In this document: positions 9,523 through 19,208 of the stretch, in pieces
How positions within the stretch are numbered: the first letter of the stretch is position 1
Layout of the letters: each line of letters starts with the position of its first letter
NCBI RefSeq assembly: GCF_900460245.1
Contig: NZ_UHIP01000001.1
Span: 2,170,001 to 2,234,000, forward strand
From: Vibrio fluvialis
GTDB taxonomy: Bacteria > Pseudomonadota > Gammaproteobacteria > Enterobacterales > Vibrionaceae
Length of the DNA stretch: 64,000 nt
Direction: 5' to 3'
The notes under the pieces: generated by a model
What the model saw: only the letters and a program-made list of their open reading frames with translations
What the model was told of the DNA's origin: nothing
Databases searched by the model: none
Made by a program: the position numbers and the translations under genes

Positions 9523-11793
9523 ATGACTTTTCTTCGCTGGAAGCACTGGCTGGGTTTGGCTCTGCTCTCATTTTCGACCTGGACCTACGCCACCATCTAT
9601 TCGTCACCGACACTGAACGAAGCCGATGGTTTGATTGAGATCTCACCGGCGCAAGCCAAATCGCTGGCGACCGAGTATCTATCCGAACGCAAACTGGCGG
9701 ACAAAGCAGAGAAAAGCCCCACCACCATTTCTCGCGATGAAACCGACAGCCGGGTGCGCACGCCCGGCAGTACCATCGATGCGCTGAAGATTCTGGCCAA
9801 AGCCGAGTTCAACCTCGGCTACCAACAAAGCGCCTTTAAGCTGCTCGAAGAAGCGCGCGATCTGGCACTGCAATACCAATTGCCTTATCTGCAACTCGAA
9901 GTGGAAATCCTTGATGTGCGTTTGCACTGGCGCTTTGACGACAATGCCAGCGACGCCCGTGAGAAATTGCGTGACATTGCACGCCAGTATGAAGCGATCA
10001 AAAATGCCGATCAGTTAGCCAAAGGCATCGACTACAAAATGACGATGCTGCGTGCTGAGATCGCCTCGAAGGCCAACGACATTGAGCTCGCCAATCGCTT
10101 GTTTGCTGAGGTGAAACCTTACGTGGATTCGCTGCAATCGAAAAAGCCGCAGATCGAATACCACCTGGTGGTCGGTGAGCACTATCTGACGCACGAGCTG
10201 TATAACCTCGCGCTGTCCGAACTGTTGATGTCTTACTGGAGCGCCATCGAAAGCAACTCCAGCGCCCTGCTGGCAAAAACCAACACCCTGCTGGCGCAGC
10301 TGTTCTATGAACGCCGCGTACTGGATAAAGCGTTAGTGCACCTCTCGCAAGCGGCCGATTTCTATGACAACTACGATAAATCGCCGGCGCTGGCCGCTGT
10401 ACTGAAACGCATGGGCGATGTCTATTATCAGCAAGGTAAATACAACCTGGCGCTGGTGCATTACTTTAATGTGATTGACCACGAAAGCAGTGACAACGAC
10501 ATCGAGAATGTGATTGAAGTGCGTCTCAGCCTCGCCGCGACCTATCTACAATTGTTCAACTATCCGCTCACTGAGCAGTATCTGGCGCGGGCAGAAGAAC
10601 TGCTCAGCTACACCGATATTCCACGCCTGAAAGGCCGGGCTGCGCTGCTCAATGCGGGCCTTGCTTATCATCAAAGCCAGAGCCAGCGCGTGATTGCACA
10701 GGCGCAGCAAGCACTGACCATCGGCCAGACCGCAGGCGACTTAGCCATTGAAGAGCAAGCTTACCGCTTGATGTCCCTCGGCTATGAACAGATGGGCAAA
10801 TTCGCTGACGCACTGGAAAACGTCAAGCACAGCAATGCAATCGCACTGATCCGTCAGGAAAAGCTCAATCAGATCAGTGAAGATGCGTTCCGTCAGCAGA
10901 AGGAGTTCGTGGAACAGACCCTGCATCTGGTCGGTCAGGAAAAAGAGCTGCAAGAGACTCAGCGCGAGTACAGCAAGTTTCAGAAAATCGCCTTTGCGCT
11001 GTTTATTGCCAGCGCGGTGTTCTTTTTATTGCTGCTACGCCGCGGCTACGTAATTCAACGTCAGAAAGAAGAGATCGACGAGCTCAACAGTAACCTCTAC
11101 ACCCACTCACGTTCGCGCCTGCACAACCTGCGCATGCTCAATTCGCGCCTGCTCTCTTCACTGGAGCGCAGCAGTCAGAACTATGAACAGTGGCATATTG
11201 GTGAACTGATCCATGAACCGCTCAATGATCGACTGCGTTTTGCGATGATCGACATTCCGTTCCTGCGCAACATGTATCTGCAGCATGGCTACAGCGCAGG
11301 TCTGGAGCTGGAGCACGCCTTTGGCGCATTCCTCAAAACCAAAATCGGTAATGACAAGGCGCGTTTGTACCATTTCTCCGATGCCAACCTGCTGTATATC
11401 GAACCGTGCCCGGATCGTGAGCGCCCACCGGAAGATCTGTTTAACAAAGTGCAGGCCTGGATTCAGGAGTTTCAACCTGAGCGCCGCCTGAACCGAATCA
11501 TTCGCATGGGGATTGCCGATTATCCGTTCCTGCCACGTGCCTATACTGCGATCAATGATAAGGAATTGTTGGATATTCTGCTGATGGCCGCCAGTGTCGC
11601 GCGAGATCTGAGTATTAAGGAAAACAGCAGCCACTGGGTCTATCTGCGGGCCATCGACAATGCGCCAGCGGCCAGTTTTGCTTCCAACAATATTCGTAAA
11701 TCGTGTAAGCACGCCATCAATCAGGGACTGATCAAAGTGCACTCCTCGTACAAGAATGAGGAGAACATCAAAAAACTTTTAAAAGATGGATAA
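9523..11793 (+). CDS. TPR membrane protein with a decayed C-terminal GGDEF-like domain
   Basis: A 756-residue protein with three parts. Residues 1-24 look like a signal peptide. About 60-470 is a helical repeat region of TPR type (for example MGDVYYQQGKYNLALVHYF). A transmembrane helix lies near 486-505 (IAFALFIASAVFFLLLL), followed by a cytoplasmic coiled linker. The last 200 residues follow the plan of a GGDEF domain: an FAMIDIPFLRNMY strand, LEHAFGAFL helix and ARLYHFSDANLLYIEP where aRxGGDEFxxll is expected. The catalytic motif is gone, so it should not make c-di-GMP. It lies between queF and a GGDEF gene. A periplasmic TPR sensor with a degenerate output is my inference. Confidence 0.8.
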   Translation: MTFLRWKHWLGLALLSFSTWTYATIYSSPTLNEADGLIEISPAQAKSLATEYLSERKLADKAEKSPTTISRDETDSRVRTPGSTIDALKILAKAEFNLGYQQSAFKLLEEARDLALQYQLPYLQLEVEILDVRLHWRFDDNASDAREKLRDIARQYEAIKNADQLAKGIDYKMTMLRAEIASKANDIELANRLFAEVKPYVDSLQSKKPQIEYHLVVGEHYLTHELYNLALSELLMSYWSAIESNSSALLAKTNTLLAQLFYERRVLDKALVHLSQAADFYDNYDKSPALAAVLKRMGDVYYQQGKYNLALVHYFNVIDHESSDNDIENVIEVRLSLAATYLQLFNYPLTEQYLARAEELLSYTDIPRLKGRAALLNAGLAYHQSQSQRVIAQAQQALTIGQTAGDLAIEEQAYRLMSLGYEQMGKFADALENVKHSNAIALIRQEKLNQISEDAFRQQKEFVEQTLHLVGQEKELQETQREYSKFQKIAFALFIASAVFFLLLLRRGYVIQRQKEEIDELNSNLYTHSRSRLHNLRMLNSRLLSSLERSSQNYEQWHIGELIHEPLNDRLRFAMIDIPFLRNMYLQHGYSAGLELEHAFGAFLKTKIGNDKARLYHFSDANLLYIEPCPDRERPPEDLFNKVQAWIQEFQPERRLNRIIRMGIADYPFLPRAYTAINDKELLDILLMAASVARDLSIKENSSHWVYLRAIDNAPAASFASNNIRKSCKHAINQGLIKVHSSYKNEENIKKLLKDG

Positions 11794-11874
11794 AAGCTAC
11801 GCGGTTAACGCGCTGAAATCGTGACGAATAAGTTTTTTTTGTTATTATCGATAAATCACTAAATAGGATCAGGA

Positions 11875-13467
11875 TTGATCCGAAGCTGTAGTTTGTTGTC
11901 GATGGGCGTTCTCGAGCAAGATATCCAAAATCAGTTAAGCCAGCTGCGCAGTCAGCTGGAACAGACACGTTTGACACATCGGGATACTTCGTTCAAATTT
12001 AACCGAGAACAAAAAGTCCTGAAACGTATCGTCGCATCTTTAAGTCTGGCTTGCCGAGGCGAGAACCATCAACTGAATGGTTATTTAGCTGAGCTGCGTC
12101 AAGCCATTGAGCAGCAGAAAGATATAAGCTCGCTCATACCTCGTCTGGCCGTACTGGAGCGCATGTTGAAGCAACAAACGTTGACTATGGAAAAGCAGAG
12201 TACTCACCTCGACTCTCAGATAAAACACAGCGGCGAGATCCTGCTGCGCGTACCCGGCCTGCCTTCAAAAGTGAAGCGCGATCTTCGTGATTTACTCAGC
12301 TTTTCTGCCGCTCAACAGCTGCCTAAAGCCGATCAGGCCATGCGTCTGCTCGGTATCTACGAACGTTCAGTTAAAATCATCACCGCCAACCCACAAGCTG
12401 TGGTCGATGAACTGAACCAAAGTGCTGACAAAGAATTATTGGCACGTCTCAGCGAAGAGCTGCAAAACCTCATTACCGAACTTGATTTTGACGGCGAATC
12501 AGGCGATCTGCTGACTGACATCCGTGCCAAACTACTGACAGGAGTGAACACTCAAACCCTGTTAGAGCTGACACTGGAAGTGCTCAAACTGGTGATTGCC
12601 GGCACCAACTTCGAACGTAAGAGTTCGGAGAAATTCCTCGAGCAGGTCAACAGCTCACTGGCGAACAACATCAAGAGCGTGAATCAGAACGTCGATCAGA
12701 GCCTCAACTATCAGGCGCACCGCCAGGAGATGCATCAGGAACTGAACACTCTGGTCGCGCGCAGTCAGGCGGCGTTGAAAGAGGGCACCGAACTGGCGCC
12801 AACCAAAGCCAAGCTGGAACCGATGCTGGATGAACTCTCGTCGCTGTCAGAACGTCTGACTCACGCCGAACAGCGTGAACAGGCCCTGATTGAACGCATG
12901 CAGTACACCCGCAACCAGATGGAAGCGCTGTTTGAAATCACGCAGGATTACCGCCGCCGTCTGGAAGATCAGGCGCAGCGCATGTTGCAGGATCCACTGA
13001 CTAAGGTGTACAACCGCACGGCATTCAACGATCGTCTGGAACTGGAATATCGCCGCTGGATTCGCGCTCAGCACTCGCTGCGTATCGTCATGCTGGATAT
13101 CGATAAATTCAAAACTATTAACGACAGTTTTGGTTACATGGCCGGTGATAAAGCGCTGAAAATCATTGCGCGCACCATCAGCAAAGAGCTCGATGATACC
13201 GACACCGTCGCCCGTTTCTCCGGGGAAGAGTTCATCCTGCTGCTGCCGGAACACACGGATAATGAGTGTTACCAAATCATTCAACAGATTCAGCGCAACG
13301 TCTCCAAACTGCCGTTCAAGTTCAGAGATAAGAACATCACCATCACGCTGACCGCTTCAAGCACCTGCTTCAAAGAATCCGATACGCCGGAAACTGTGCT
13401 TGAGCGCGTGCACCGCTCACTGGTGGATGTGAAGAAATACGGACCGAACCAAATCGCCTGGAAGTAA
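11875..13467 (+). CDS. GGDEF-domain protein (CdgG-like; GGDEF motif reads SGEEF)
   Basis: A 530-residue soluble protein. The first 360 residues are helical and coiled-coil rich. The GGDEF domain (about 365-525) starts at DPLTKVYNR and has VMLDIDKFKTINDSFG, and the signature ARFSGEEFILLLPE. The catalytic loop is SGEEF, which some active cyclases tolerate. The inhibitory-site Arg four residues before the conserved Asp (RxxD) is absent (DDTD). By position this corresponds to V. cholerae VC0900/CdgG (from memory). A TTG at 11875 has AGGA six bases upstream; the ATG at 11902 lacks a visible ribosome site but is the alternative start (521 residues). Confidence 0.85.
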   Translation: MIRSCSLLSMGVLEQDIQNQLSQLRSQLEQTRLTHRDTSFKFNREQKVLKRIVASLSLACRGENHQLNGYLAELRQAIEQQKDISSLIPRLAVLERMLKQQTLTMEKQSTHLDSQIKHSGEILLRVPGLPSKVKRDLRDLLSFSAAQQLPKADQAMRLLGIYERSVKIITANPQAVVDELNQSADKELLARLSEELQNLITELDFDGESGDLLTDIRAKLLTGVNTQTLLELTLEVLKLVIAGTNFERKSSEKFLEQVNSSLANNIKSVNQNVDQSLNYQAHRQEMHQELNTLVARSQAALKEGTELAPTKAKLEPMLDELSSLSERLTHAEQREQALIERMQYTRNQMEALFEITQDYRRRLEDQAQRMLQDPLTKVYNRTAFNDRLELEYRRWIRAQHSLRIVMLDIDKFKTINDSFGYMAGDKALKIIARTISKELDDTDTVARFSGEEFILLLPEHTDNECYQIIQQIQRNVSKLPFKFRDKNITITLTASSTCFKESDTPETVLERVHRSLVDVKKYGPNQIAWK

Positions 13468-13849
13468 TCGCCAGGAAATTGTTGCTGATCGCGGCATCAC
13501 CCTTTCTTCCCCTTTGTTATTCGGTTATTTTTTAACCTTAGTGACACATTTTTAGTGACCAAACTCACATCTGATGCGGCACAATATTTCCCATTCCCAC
13601 AGATCCGCACAAGATTGAAACCGTAATATCAATTAGTTAAGTACTCTAACTCGTTGACGTCGCTGAGCAAGTCTCAGCCACTTCCACGAACCAAAGAACC
13701 CGGTTTCTCCTCAGGTCTGGTCATCGACCACCGCTGAACATTCCGGATGATTGCCCCACCTCCGCGAAACGAGCGACGCAAGACTCAAAGAACTCATCAG
13801 CCAAGCGCGCAGGTGGACTATGATTAACCTCTAAAGAAAGGAGGTCAGC
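13468..13849 (+). other. 382-base interval: structured leader of ppnN
   Basis: No gene of convincing length lies here. A -10-like TAATAT is at about 13624. Several short hairpins follow: GTTA/TAAC, GCTGAG/CTCAGC (13662-13678) and GGTC/GACC. Next comes a four-codon ORF (ATG ATT AAC CTC TAA, 13820-13834), directly before the very strong AAAGGAGG site of ppnN. This could be a regulatory leader or a small RNA; nothing known is recognised. Confidence 0.35.
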
Positions 13850-15208
13850 ATGATCACTCAAGTCAGCCCAGCCGGCAGCATGGATCTGTTGTCGCAGCTT
13901 GAAGTAGAACGACTGAAAAAAACCGCATCCAGTGATCTGTACCAGCTGTACCGCAACTGTAGCCTTGCGGTCCTGAACTCTGGCAGCCATACCGACAACT
14001 CCAAAGAGTTGCTCGATTTGTATAAGAATTTCGACGTTACGGTTCTGCGCCGTGAACGCGGCATCAAGCTCGAACTGACCAATCCGCCGGATCACGCGTT
14101 TGTCGACGGTCACATCATCAAAGGCATTCAGGAGCATCTGTTTTCCGTACTGCGCGACATCGTGTACGTCAACATGCATCTGGCCGACAGTCAGCGTCTG
14201 AACCTGACCAACTCAACCCATATCACTAACCTGGTGTTTGGCATTCTGCGCAACGCGGGTACCCTGATTCCGGGCATCATTCCGAATCTGGTGGTGTGCT
14301 GGGGTGGTCACTCGATCAATGAAATCGAATACCAATACACTCGGGAAGTGGGCCATGAACTGGGCCTGCGTGAACTCAACATCTGTACCGGTTGTGGACC
14401 GGGTGCAATGGAAGGTCCGATGAAAGGCGCGGCCATCGGTCATGCGAAACAACGCTTTCACGAGCAGCGCTATCTGGGCCTGACTGAACCATCAATCATT
14501 GCCGCTGAGCCACCAAACCCCATCGTTAACGAGCTGGTGATCATGCCAGACATCGAAAAACGTCTGGAAGCGTTTGTGCGCCTTGCACACGGCATCATCA
14601 TCTTCCCGGGTGGCCCGGGTACTGCCGAAGAGCTGCTGTATATTCTGGGTATTATGATGCATCCGGAAAACACTCATCAGCCAATGCCAATCGTGCTGAC
14701 GGGCCCGAAAGAGAGTGAAGCGTACTTCCGCTCTATCGACCAGTTCATCGCCGATACGCTGGGTGATGAAGCGCGTAAGCACTACACCATCGTGATTGAC
14801 GATCCTGCGGAAGCGGCGCGTATCATGAAAAATGCGATGCCAACGGTTCGTCAGCACCGCAAAGACAATGAAGATGCTTACAGCTTCAACTGGTCACTCA
14901 AGATTGAGCCGGAATTCCAACTGCCATTCGAGCCTAACCACGAAAGCATGTCCAACCTGGATCTGCATCTCAACCAACGTCCGGAAGTGCTGGCCGCCAA
15001 CCTGCGCCGCGCCTTCTCTGGCATTGTGGCAGGCAACGTGAAGGCCGAAGGGATCCATGAGATTGAGCGCAAAGGTCCGTTTGAGATTCACGGCGACCCG
15101 GTGTTGATGAAGAAAATGGACCGTTTGCTGAAAGACTTCGTCGATCAGAATCGTATGAAACTGCCGGGCGGCTCCGCTTATGTGCCGTGTTATCGCATCG
15201 TCACCTGA
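13850..15208 (+). CDS. ppnN: Pyrimidine/purine 5'-nucleotide nucleosidase PpnN (YgdH)
   Basis: Cytoplasmic hydrolase that releases the base from nucleoside 5'-monophosphates; the E. coli enzyme is activated by (p)ppGpp. The 452-residue length matches YgdH. The central LOG-like Rossmann domain shows [33 protein letters not shown] and the PGGPGTAEE motif that binds phosphate and carries the catalytic Glu. Flanking N- and C-terminal domains are the family's regulatory parts. The ATG follows AAAGGAGG at an ideal distance. It ends at a terminator before xni. Confidence 0.95.
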   Translation: MITQVSPAGSMDLLSQLEVERLKKTASSDLYQLYRNCSLAVLNSGSHTDNSKELLDLYKNFDVTVLRRERGIKLELTNPPDHAFVDGHIIKGIQEHLFSVLRDIVYVNMHLADSQRLNLTNSTHITNLVFGILRNAGTLIPGIIPNLVVCWGGHSINEIEYQYTREVGHELGLRELNICTGCGPGAMEGPMKGAAIGHAKQRFHEQRYLGLTEPSIIAAEPPNPIVNELVIMPDIEKRLEAFVRLAHGIIIFPGGPGTAEELLYILGIMMHPENTHQPMPIVLTGPKESEAYFRSIDQFIADTLGDEARKHYTIVIDDPAEAARIMKNAMPTVRQHRKDNEDAYSFNWSLKIEPEFQLPFEPNHESMSNLDLHLNQRPEVLAANLRRAFSGIVAGNVKAEGIHEIERKGPFEIHGDPVLMKKMDRLLKDFVDQNRMKLPGGSAYVPCYRIVT

Positions 15209-15240
15209 CGCTTGGTAGCAATCCCATTGAATTTCATTAC

Positions 15241-15269
15241 AATAAGGGCCTAACAGCCCTTATTTTTTT
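15241..15269 (+). terminator. Rho-independent terminator after ppnN
   Basis: AATAAGGGC/GCCCTTATT with a six-base loop and a T-run. It lies only about nine bases before the xni start codon, so xni may depend on read-through or a promoter inside ppnN. Confidence 0.88.
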
Positions 15270-15277
15270 GAATTGCT

Positions 15278-16054
15278 ATGTCTATCCATCTCGTCATCAT
15301 CGATGCTCTTAACCTCATTCGTCGTGTGCACTCCGCCCAGCCGGATGAAACCGATATTGCGAGAACCATAGAGACCACCAGCCGCACACTACAACGTATC
15401 ATTGGCGAAGCCGAACCCACCCATATCATCGCGGTGTTTGACCATCACCTGCAAGACCGAGGCTGGCGCGCCGAGATTCTGCCGGGTTACAAAGCGGGGC
15501 GCAAACCCATGCCCCTGCCTCTGCAACAAGGATTAGACAAGATTCAGCAAGCCTGGTGGGAACTGGGTATCGATTCCCTGCTCTCCGATGGTGATGAAGC
15601 TGAAGACCTGGTGGCAACACTGGCAACCAAGGTCGCCGCACATCAGGAAAAAGTCACCATCATTTCCACCGACAAAGGTTACTGCCAACTGCTGTCGCCA
15701 ACGCTGCAAATTCGCGACTACTTTCAGCATCGCTGGCTGGATGAACCGTTTATCGACAAAGAATTTGGTGTCAAACCTAGCCAGTTAGCCGACTATTGGG
15801 GACTGACTGGCGTCAGCTCCAGTCAGGTACCGGGCGTGCCGGGAATCGGACCTAAAGCGGCAAAAGAGATCCTGACCCAGTTTGCCGATATCGAAAGCGC
15901 TTACGCCAGTGAGGCGCTGCCCGCGAAATACCGCAAAAAGCTCGATGAACACATTGAACTGGCGCGGGTATGTAAGCAGGTAGCCGGACTGAAAACCGAC
16001 ATCGAACTCGGTTTTAATCTGCAGGACATTCGTTTCAGCGGGTCGCCAGCATAA
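15278..16054 (+). CDS. xni: Flap endonuclease Xni (ExoIX)
   Basis: A 258-residue 5'-nuclease related to the N-terminal domain of DNA polymerase I. It starts SIHLVIIDALNLIRR, where the Asp is the first metal ligand. The acidic clusters DGDEAEDLVATLA and STDKGYCQL follow, then the helix-hairpin-helix GVPGIGPKAAKEIL that binds DNA. Like other Xni proteins it lacks some of the metal ligands found in full exonucleases. It is clustered with ppnN (ygdH) and ygdD as in other gamma-proteobacteria. Confidence 0.93.
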   Translation: MSIHLVIIDALNLIRRVHSAQPDETDIARTIETTSRTLQRIIGEAEPTHIIAVFDHHLQDRGWRAEILPGYKAGRKPMPLPLQQGLDKIQQAWWELGIDSLLSDGDEAEDLVATLATKVAAHQEKVTIISTDKGYCQLLSPTLQIRDYFQHRWLDEPFIDKEFGVKPSQLADYWGLTGVSSSQVPGVPGIGPKAAKEILTQFADIESAYASEALPAKYRKKLDEHIELARVCKQVAGLKTDIELGFNLQDIRFSGSPA

Positions 16055-16082
16055 AAAAACGCTCCTTAAGGAGCGTTTTTTT
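16053..16082. terminator. Bidirectional terminator between xni and rlmM
   Basis: The stem AAAAACGCTCC/GGAGCGTTTTT is symmetric, with T-runs on both strands. It lies between the convergent stops of xni and rlmM. Confidence 0.92.
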
Positions 16083-16102
16083 GTTTCAACTCTGTCACGA
16101 TA

Positions 16103-17194
16103 TTAGTGCGGAGAGATATTCGTCAGTGCCTGAACGTGCACCGTGATCTCTTCACGATCGTGGTAAAGATGCTTCGCCTGAAGACGGAACTTGACATGGT
16201 GCTCTTTGAGGAAGATTTTCAGGTTTTCGATGTCTTCCAACACTTCATCGTAGCGACCTTTCATTGGCAATTTCAGGTTGAAAATCGCCTCTTTCGCCCA
16301 GCCACTAATGATCCATTCGCCCATCAGTTGCGCCACGCGTGATGGCTTTTCAATCATGTCACACACCAGCCAGGTCACATTCTTACGCGGCGGCTCAAAC
16401 TTAAAACCGTCTACCATGTGGTGTTTCACCTGACCGGTTTCCATCAGGCTTTCTGCCATCATGCCGTTATCAATCGCGTGCACGAACATCGAACGTTTCA
16501 CCAACTGATATGTCCAGCCACCCGGACACGCGCCGAGATCCACCGCCCACATGCCAGACGCCAAACGGGTATCCCACTCTTCACGCGGAATAAACACGTG
16601 GAACGCTTCTTCCAGCTTCAGGGTTGAACGGCTTGGCGCATCAGCAGGAAACTTCAGGCGTGGAATGCCCATAAAGAACTGCGAATTGTTTGAACTCAGC
16701 GAGTAACCGGCAAAACAGTGGCCCGGCGCGACAAAGCACACGTGCAGCACTGGCTTTTTCGGATGCTCTTTCGCGAACAGTACCCCTTTGCCACGCAGTG
16801 CTTGGCGCAGCGGCACGGTAAACTTACGACAGAACTTGAGCAGCTCTTTGGCTTCGTTAGTATCCGGCGTTTCCACACGCAGATCGCCGCAGCGCGGAAA
16901 ACCTTCAAATTCTGACAACTGCGTCAGAATAGGAGAAATACGGTCATCTTTTGGCAGTTCAGTGAACTCTGCCGCCACCGCAAACATCTGGCGAGCAAAA
17001 ATCAAGGCCTGAAAATCCAGCTCTTTGATCAGCTTTTGCGCATCGCCTTCCTGATAGCACTCAAACAGCACATAGCCGCTGTTCTTCTGCATACGCGGGA
17101 AACCATACACTTCCAGTTGCGTGGCTTTGTCCTGAATCTCACCGGCGCACTCTTTTTCAAAACCTGCGCGGCAATAGAGCATGACTTGTTTCAC
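16103..17194 (-). CDS. rlmM: 23S rRNA 2'-O-ribose C2498 methyltransferase RlmM
   Basis: Methylates the ribose of C2498 in the peptidyl-transferase centre of 23S rRNA. The 363-residue product has an N-terminal THUMP-type RNA-binding half and a C-terminal Rossmann methyltransferase. The SAM-binding motif is [19 protein letters not shown], and the K-D-K-E catalytic set is consistent with [10 protein letters not shown] and the late [11 protein letters not shown] segment. Its start overlaps the ygdD stop by four bases. Confidence 0.95.
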   Translation of the reverse strand: MKQVMLYCRAGFEKECAGEIQDKATQLEVYGFPRMQKNSGYVLFECYQEGDAQKLIKELDFQALIFARQMFAVAAEFTELPKDDRISPILTQLSEFEGFPRCGDLRVETPDTNEAKELLKFCRKFTVPLRQALRGKGVLFAKEHPKKPVLHVCFVAPGHCFAGYSLSSNNSQFFMGIPRLKFPADAPSRSTLKLEEAFHVFIPREEWDTRLASGMWAVDLGACPGGWTYQLVKRSMFVHAIDNGMMAESLMETGQVKHHMVDGFKFEPPRKNVTWLVCDMIEKPSRVAQLMGEWIISGWAKEAIFNLKLPMKGRYDEVLEDIENLKIFLKEHHVKFRLQAKHLYHDREEITVHVQALTNISPH

Positions 17195-17589
17195 TGCTTG
17201 ACCTCTTTAATATTCATGGCCGCGAAGGTAAATAATCCCCAGCCGATCATAAACAGCAGACCGCCCATCGGCGTGATGGGACCAAACCATTTTGCACCCG
17301 TCAGTGCTAAGGCGTACAGGCTGCCGCTAAAACAAAAGATGCCGATGATAAAGCAAATCGCCGCGCGGCTAAAATAGTTTCGCGCTTTTTCTGTCAGTGA
17401 CAGCTGCAGCAGAATACCGCAGACAATCAGCGCCGCCGCATGAATAAACTGATACTGCACACCCGTTTGAAACACCTCAAGCAGGTGTGGACTCAATTTG
17501 GCCTTCAGGCCGTGAGCTGCAAATGCGCCCAGTGCAACGGCAATCCCGGAAAACAGGCCACCCAAGGTAAGTAATGACTTACTTTTCAT
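17191..17589 (-). CDS. ygdD: DUF423 inner-membrane protein YgdD
   Basis: A 132-residue hydrophobic protein with about four transmembrane helices, belonging to the DUF423 family. Typical motifs are [10 protein letters not shown] near the N-terminus and GPITPMGGL near the C-terminus. The start at 17589 has GAGGTG five bases upstream, and the in-frame codons before it are unconserved. It overlaps both neighbours (rlmM by 4 bases, the hydrolase by 11), so the three are translationally linked. Function is unknown. Confidence 0.9.
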   Translation of the reverse strand: MKSKSLLTLGGLFSGIAVALGAFAAHGLKAKLSPHLLEVFQTGVQYQFIHAAALIVCGILLQLSLTEKARNYFSRAAICFIIGIFCFSGSLYALALTGAKWFGPITPMGGLLFMIGWGLFTFAAMNIKEVKQ

Positions 17590-18217
17590 CGTACACCTCA
17601 ATAATAAACTGACTTAATTTTTCCACCGCCAAGGCGATGTTTTGCGCTTCGGTATACCCTGAAGACTTGCGCGGTTTGAAACTGTGGTCGCCATCTGGTA
17701 GAAAAGCGAGAGAAACGTTTGGGCTGAATGAGAAAGTGGCACACTCCAACTGCGTACCAAACGTGTCACGTTCGCCTTGCAGGATCAGCGTGGGCTTGTC
17801 TACCTCCGCCAAATGGTCGCCTTTGAACTTTTCCGGCTTGCCCGGAGGGTGAAACGGAAAACCCAGACACGCGATGCCCGCCACTTGCGGATGGGCACTC
17901 AGTAGCGACGCCATTCGCCCGCCCATCGATTTGCCGCCGATCACCACCGAACCTGAGGCGTACTCCGCTATCACCGCTTCAAACGCTTCCAGCAGTTTCG
18001 GCGCACGATCCGGCGGACGGCGCTTGCCATCTTCCGCCCGTTTGACCATATACGGAAAGTTGAATCGCACCACGCGAATGCCACGTGCAGCCAAACCACT
18101 TGCCACCGCCGCCATAAAATCGTGATCCATATCGGCACCCGCACCGTGCGCAAAAATAAACGTCAGCGGGTTATGCTCGCCATCAATGCGTACTGGTGTC
18201 ATGGAGTGTGCTGTCAT
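17579..18217 (-). CDS. Alpha/beta hydrolase, KANL3/Tex30 type
   Basis: A 212-residue cytoplasmic alpha/beta-hydrolase fold protein. The oxyanion-strand motif is FAHGAGADMDH. The nucleophile elbow is GGKSMGGRMAS, the acid is in LQGERDTFG, and the histidine in GDHSFKPRK, so the Ser-Asp-His triad is intact. Family members are often annotated as dienelactone-hydrolase-like; the substrate is unknown. The ATG at 18217 is preceded by AGAGG. It overlaps the end of gcvA by 35 bases. Confidence 0.85.
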   Translation of the reverse strand: MTAHSMTPVRIDGEHNPLTFIFAHGAGADMDHDFMAAVASGLAARGIRVVRFNFPYMVKRAEDGKRRPPDRAPKLLEAFEAVIAEYASGSVVIGGKSMGGRMASLLSAHPQVAGIACLGFPFHPPGKPEKFKGDHLAEVDKPTLILQGERDTFGTQLECATFSFSPNVSLAFLPDGDHSFKPRKSSGYTEAQNIALAVEKLSQFIIEVYDEK

Positions 18218-19118
18218 CAAGTAAATCCTCTTGTTCGCGGCGGGCTTTTTTCAGCATCCAGTCGCGGAATGTCGCAATCCGCCCCATGTCCGCCTGCTTC
18301 TCATGGCACACCACGTAGAATGCGTTTTTGGTCATCAGAACTTCATCGAACGGTGCCACTAAGCGCCCCGCATCTAATTCAGGCTGCGCTAATACGTTGT
18401 TGCCCAACGCGACACCCTGCCCATGCGCCGCCGCCTGCAGCACCATGGTGGAGTGACTGAAAATCGGTCCGTGATTAACGTTTACGCTGTCGAGGCCGTT
18501 CTCTTTGGCAAACTGTTTCCAGTCTTTGCGCGAGGTATCGTGCAGCAATGTATGATGGGCCAAATCTTTTAATGTCGACAGCGGCTTGCTGCCCAGCAGT
18601 AGTGAAGGCGAACAGAGCGGGATCAGAAACTCCTGATACAACTTATCAGCGCGCAGCCCCGGCCAACTGCCACGGCCGTAGTAGATAGCGACGTCCACAT
18701 CATCGGTCAACGAACCTTCTTCCATATCGACCGCTTTAATGCGCACATCGATATCCGGCTCTTGCTGGTTGAAGTCAGCCAGACGCGGCACCAGCCACTG
18801 AATAGCAAAACTCGGCGGCAGACTGATGGTCAGCGCGCCTTTTTCACTACGCTCCAACAATTTATCGGTCGCTTCTGCCAGCGAACCAAAGATGTCTTTG
18901 ATATCGAGGAAATAGCTCTGCCCTTCTTCGGTGAGCAGCAGAGATCGGTTGCGACGGCGAAACAGTTTCAAACCGAGAAACTCTTCCAACGCTTTAATTT
19001 GATGACTCACCGCGGCCTGGGTAACAAACAGCTCCTCCGCCGCCCGGGTAAAACTCAGGTGGCGCGCTGCAGCTTCAAACACTTTCAGCGAGTTTAATGG
19101 TGGCAATCTTCTGGACAT
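18183..19118 (-). CDS. gcvA: Glycine cleavage regulator GcvA (LysR family)
   Basis: LysR-type regulator that, in E. coli, controls gcvTHP and activates gcvB. The start at 19118 gives MSRRLPPLNSLKVFEAAARH, the exact GcvA-type N-terminus, with the helix-turn-helix at about 20-40 (SFTRAAEELFVTQAAVSHQI). The effector domain fills residues 90-300. The total of 311 residues is close to the usual 305. Identity is strongly supported by the divergent GcvB sRNA gene about 90 bases upstream. The minus-strand TATAAT at 19159-19164 region is a likely -10. Confidence 0.92.
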   Translation of the reverse strand: MSRRLPPLNSLKVFEAAARHLSFTRAAEELFVTQAAVSHQIKALEEFLGLKLFRRRNRSLLLTEEGQSYFLDIKDIFGSLAEATDKLLERSEKGALTISLPPSFAIQWLVPRLADFNQQEPDIDVRIKAVDMEEGSLTDDVDVAIYYGRGSWPGLRADKLYQEFLIPLCSPSLLLGSKPLSTLKDLAHHTLLHDTSRKDWKQFAKENGLDSVNVNHGPIFSHSTMVLQAAAHGQGVALGNNVLAQPELDAGRLVAPFDEVLMTKNAFYVVCHEKQADMGRIATFRDWMLKKARREQEDLLDDSTLHDTSTH

Positions 19119-19173
19119 GAGGACACTCTGTAACAGATTAGTTTTTTTAATCTGAAACATTATAAATTGTCCG

Positions 19174-19202
19174 TTGCTAACCAGCCAGAGAAAATCTATA
19201 TT
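19174..19202 (+). promoter_or_regulatory. gcvB promoter
   Basis: TTGCTA (-35) and TATATT (-10) with 17-base spacing, placed so that transcription starts near 19209. It lies back to back with the gcvA promoter, as in enterobacteria. Confidence 0.7.
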
Positions 19203-19208
19203 TCACCC

